Assembly (NCBI GenBank): GCA_012295275.1
Contig: CM022670.1
Location: 12,887,083 to 12,951,082, forward strand
Length of the DNA: 64,000 nucleotides
Reading direction: 5' to 3'
Origin: Chrysomallon squamiferum
Taxonomy: Eukaryota; Mollusca; Gastropoda; Neomphalida; Peltospiridae
Shown one piece after another: positions 62,560 through 64,000 of this stretch. Every line of letters begins with the position of its first letter. The stretch's first letter is position 1. Under the pieces are notes generated by a model. It was not told the DNA's origin and searched no databases. It was given only the letters and a program-made list of their open reading frames with translations. Position numbers and translations under genes: made by a program.

Positions 62560-63258
62560 GTACAAAATGAATTCTTCTTTTCTTTTTTTTTTCTTTTTTT
62601 TTTTGAATGTCTCCCACCAAAATGAGTCACACTGATGCTTCTTATGTAAGTGAAATTGAAATAATATCTGAAATATACTTGTTCCTGTGTTTTAAAAGTT
62701 TAATTTGGTTAATACAAATTTAAATGGCTGGATGTTAGCCTGCTGAGTATGTTTTGTACTTGAATCTTTAGATCATGTTGTATAGTAGTAGTAATGTAAA
62801 TATGAAATGACTTATATGCTAACTGTTGTCATGTTTAAATTCAGTTTCTTTCTTTTATGTTTCACATTAACATGTTTTGTTATTTCTGTTTTAAAGTTCA
62901 GTTAGTACTTGAACATTTTTAGCAAATCATTAAAATATTTTAGTTTAAAGCAAACAAACAAATAAGTTCTTGAAGTACTTCTTTTGTTCATATATTTTGA
63001 TTTGTTGTTTAAAATTGCTGAAACAACATTTTAAACTCCTGGATTTAAAAAAGTAATTAAAGTAATTAAGTTATTGTGCACACAGGCTGTACATGAAGAC
63101 ATTATGAGTCACCAGCAGCGAATCCTGTCCCTGGTGTTCCAAGCAGAGCAGCTGACAGAGAACTACCAAGAGGAGTTAACTCCAGAACAAGTTACAGAAA
63201 TACAGTCTCTAGCTACTGGTCTGAAATCTTCCCTTGAAAAGGTAAAGTTAAAAAAAAG

Positions 63259-63289
<31 letters not shown>

Positions 63290-63589
63290 AATAATTTAAT
63301 TTTAAATGAAATTACTTAAATATTCAAAACAAAATAAATTTTTGGTATGCTGAAACTCTACTAATTGCATTTTGTTTTGTTTGAGATTTAAATATGTGTT
63401 TCCTTTTTATCTTTTGGTATTTTTGTTTTATCTTTTTTTTTTTCCCCCCATTTATTTAGTTAGTTCAGCAAGAAATGAAGAAAATTGTTTTAAAAAAAGG
63501 TTACATATAAAAAAACAAATAAACTTGTATAAGTCAAATTATTAAAATTGTTAATTTTATCATTTATGTTTACAATAATACTCTAACAG
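62560..63589. other. Two introns around the second rod exon
   Basis: Introns 62560-63085 and 63242-63589, both GT-AG. The second starts with a TA array (63259-63284). Nothing else seen. Confidence 0.9.
63086..63241 (+). CDS. MACF1/shot: Second spectrin-rod exon
   Basis: Fifty-two codons, phase 0-0, AVHEDIMSHQQRILSLVFQA then LTPEQVTEIQSLATGLKSSL, typical spectrin-repeat helices. Confidence 0.93.
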
Positions 63590-63772
63590 GTTGTGAAAAC
63601 ATCGGAGAGTCGTTTGAAACATCTGTCAACAGCAGCCGATGAAATTGAGAAGTTTGAAGATGAACTCAGCAAAATGACAACATGGCTGACTGCAGCTGAG
63701 AATGAACTGGAAAGACAAGAAGAATGTCTGAGAAGATTTGAAGATTTCAAACCACTGTCAGAAAAACAAAAG
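63590..63772 (+). CDS. MACF1/shot: Third spectrin-rod exon
   Basis: Sixty-one codons, phase 0-0, VVKTSESRLKHLSTAADEIE then LSKMTTWLTAAENELERQEE, with the W of spectrin helix A. Donor AAG|GTAGCA. The gene continues beyond the window; 63773-64000 is the start of the next intron. Confidence 0.92.
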
Positions 63773-64000
63773 GTAGCAGAATCAAAAACAATTACAAAGA
63801 CAGAACAGTCATTTTAATAATAATAATTTTAAACCTTAAAATAAGAATTCAGATATATTATCTAAATTCCAAGTGTATCTATTTTATTTTTTAATCTTTT
63901 TAAGTAAGTAAATTATAGTAAGAATGAATTCTTTTCTTCCATTCATAATGTTTATTTAAAAACAAAACAAAGTATACATTTTTTCATGTAAAATTATTTA

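Larger units (their letters stand above)
1714..64000 (+). other. MACF1/shot: Spectraplakin gene (MACF1/dystonin/Shot/VAB-10 family), both ends incomplete
   Basis: One + strand gene accounts for all supported coding sequence. The order is alternative first exons, CH2, plakin domain with SH3, a very long plectin-repeat region, then the start of a spectrin rod. Only spectraplakins combine these parts. Known family members crosslink actin to microtubules and, in plakin-type isoforms, attach to junctions or intermediate filaments. I traced 31 core exons plus 3 candidate first exons. Splice phases agree at every junction, and 30 core exons are internally consistent; the 52486 exon has a one-base break. 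CH1 is not in the window and should lie upstream. The remaining spectrin repeats, EF hands and GAR microtubule-binding domain should lie downstream. Whether this is the only spectraplakin in the genome cannot be judged here. Confidence 0.95.

Overview
This is animal (eukaryotic) nuclear DNA: very AT-rich, full of simple repeats, with one large intron-rich gene on the + strand and no other gene I can support. The gene is a spectraplakin (the family of vertebrate MACF1 and dystonin/BPAG1, Drosophila Shot and C. elegans VAB-10), a giant cytoskeletal linker joining actin, microtubules and, in plakin-type isoforms, intermediate-filament or junctional partners. The plectin-repeat exons together with a spectrin rod in one gene suggest an invertebrate; a lophotrochozoan such as a mollusc is my guess, held weakly because nothing in the sequence names the species.

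Layout. From 1 to 21.2 kb there are three separate candidate first coding exons (1714-1827, 8804-9217, 17308-17352). Each opens with an ATG behind an in-frame stop and ends in phase 0, so each can splice to the phase-0 exon that starts the second calponin-homology domain (CH2) at 21219. No CH1 exon is visible, so full actin-binding isoforms must start upstream of the window, while these exons would give CH2-only isoforms. From 21219 to 38862, 26 exons encode CH2 and most of the plakin domain (spectrin-like repeats with an embedded SH3). All splice phases agree, and one intron (31979-32393) is of the GC-AG type.

From 40351 to 60446 there are only two exons, of 10,308 and 7,961 bases, encoding about 6,090 residues. 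By my hand count they carry roughly 130 plectin-type repeat units, followed by a long disordered tail. Both are phase 0-0, so either or both could be skipped, joining the plakin domain directly to the spectrin rod that begins at 62413 and runs off the window. The second giant exon carries a one-base frame break near 54828, most likely an assembly or allelic deletion. Just downstream of each giant exon there is an in-frame stop and a polyadenylation signal, suggesting that rod-less isoforms resembling BPAG1e or VAB-10A may end there.

Taking the core exons from 21219 to 63772 and counting one missing base, the coding chain is 22,356 bases, or 7,452 codons, still open at the right edge. The remaining sequence is introns and upstream DNA holding microsatellites, several small tandem duplications, a divergent repeat of about 145-170 bp at 5.0-5.7 kb and a MITE-like inverted repeat at 35.0-35.4 kb. 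I found no recognisable transposon gene, tRNA, rRNA or CRISPR array.
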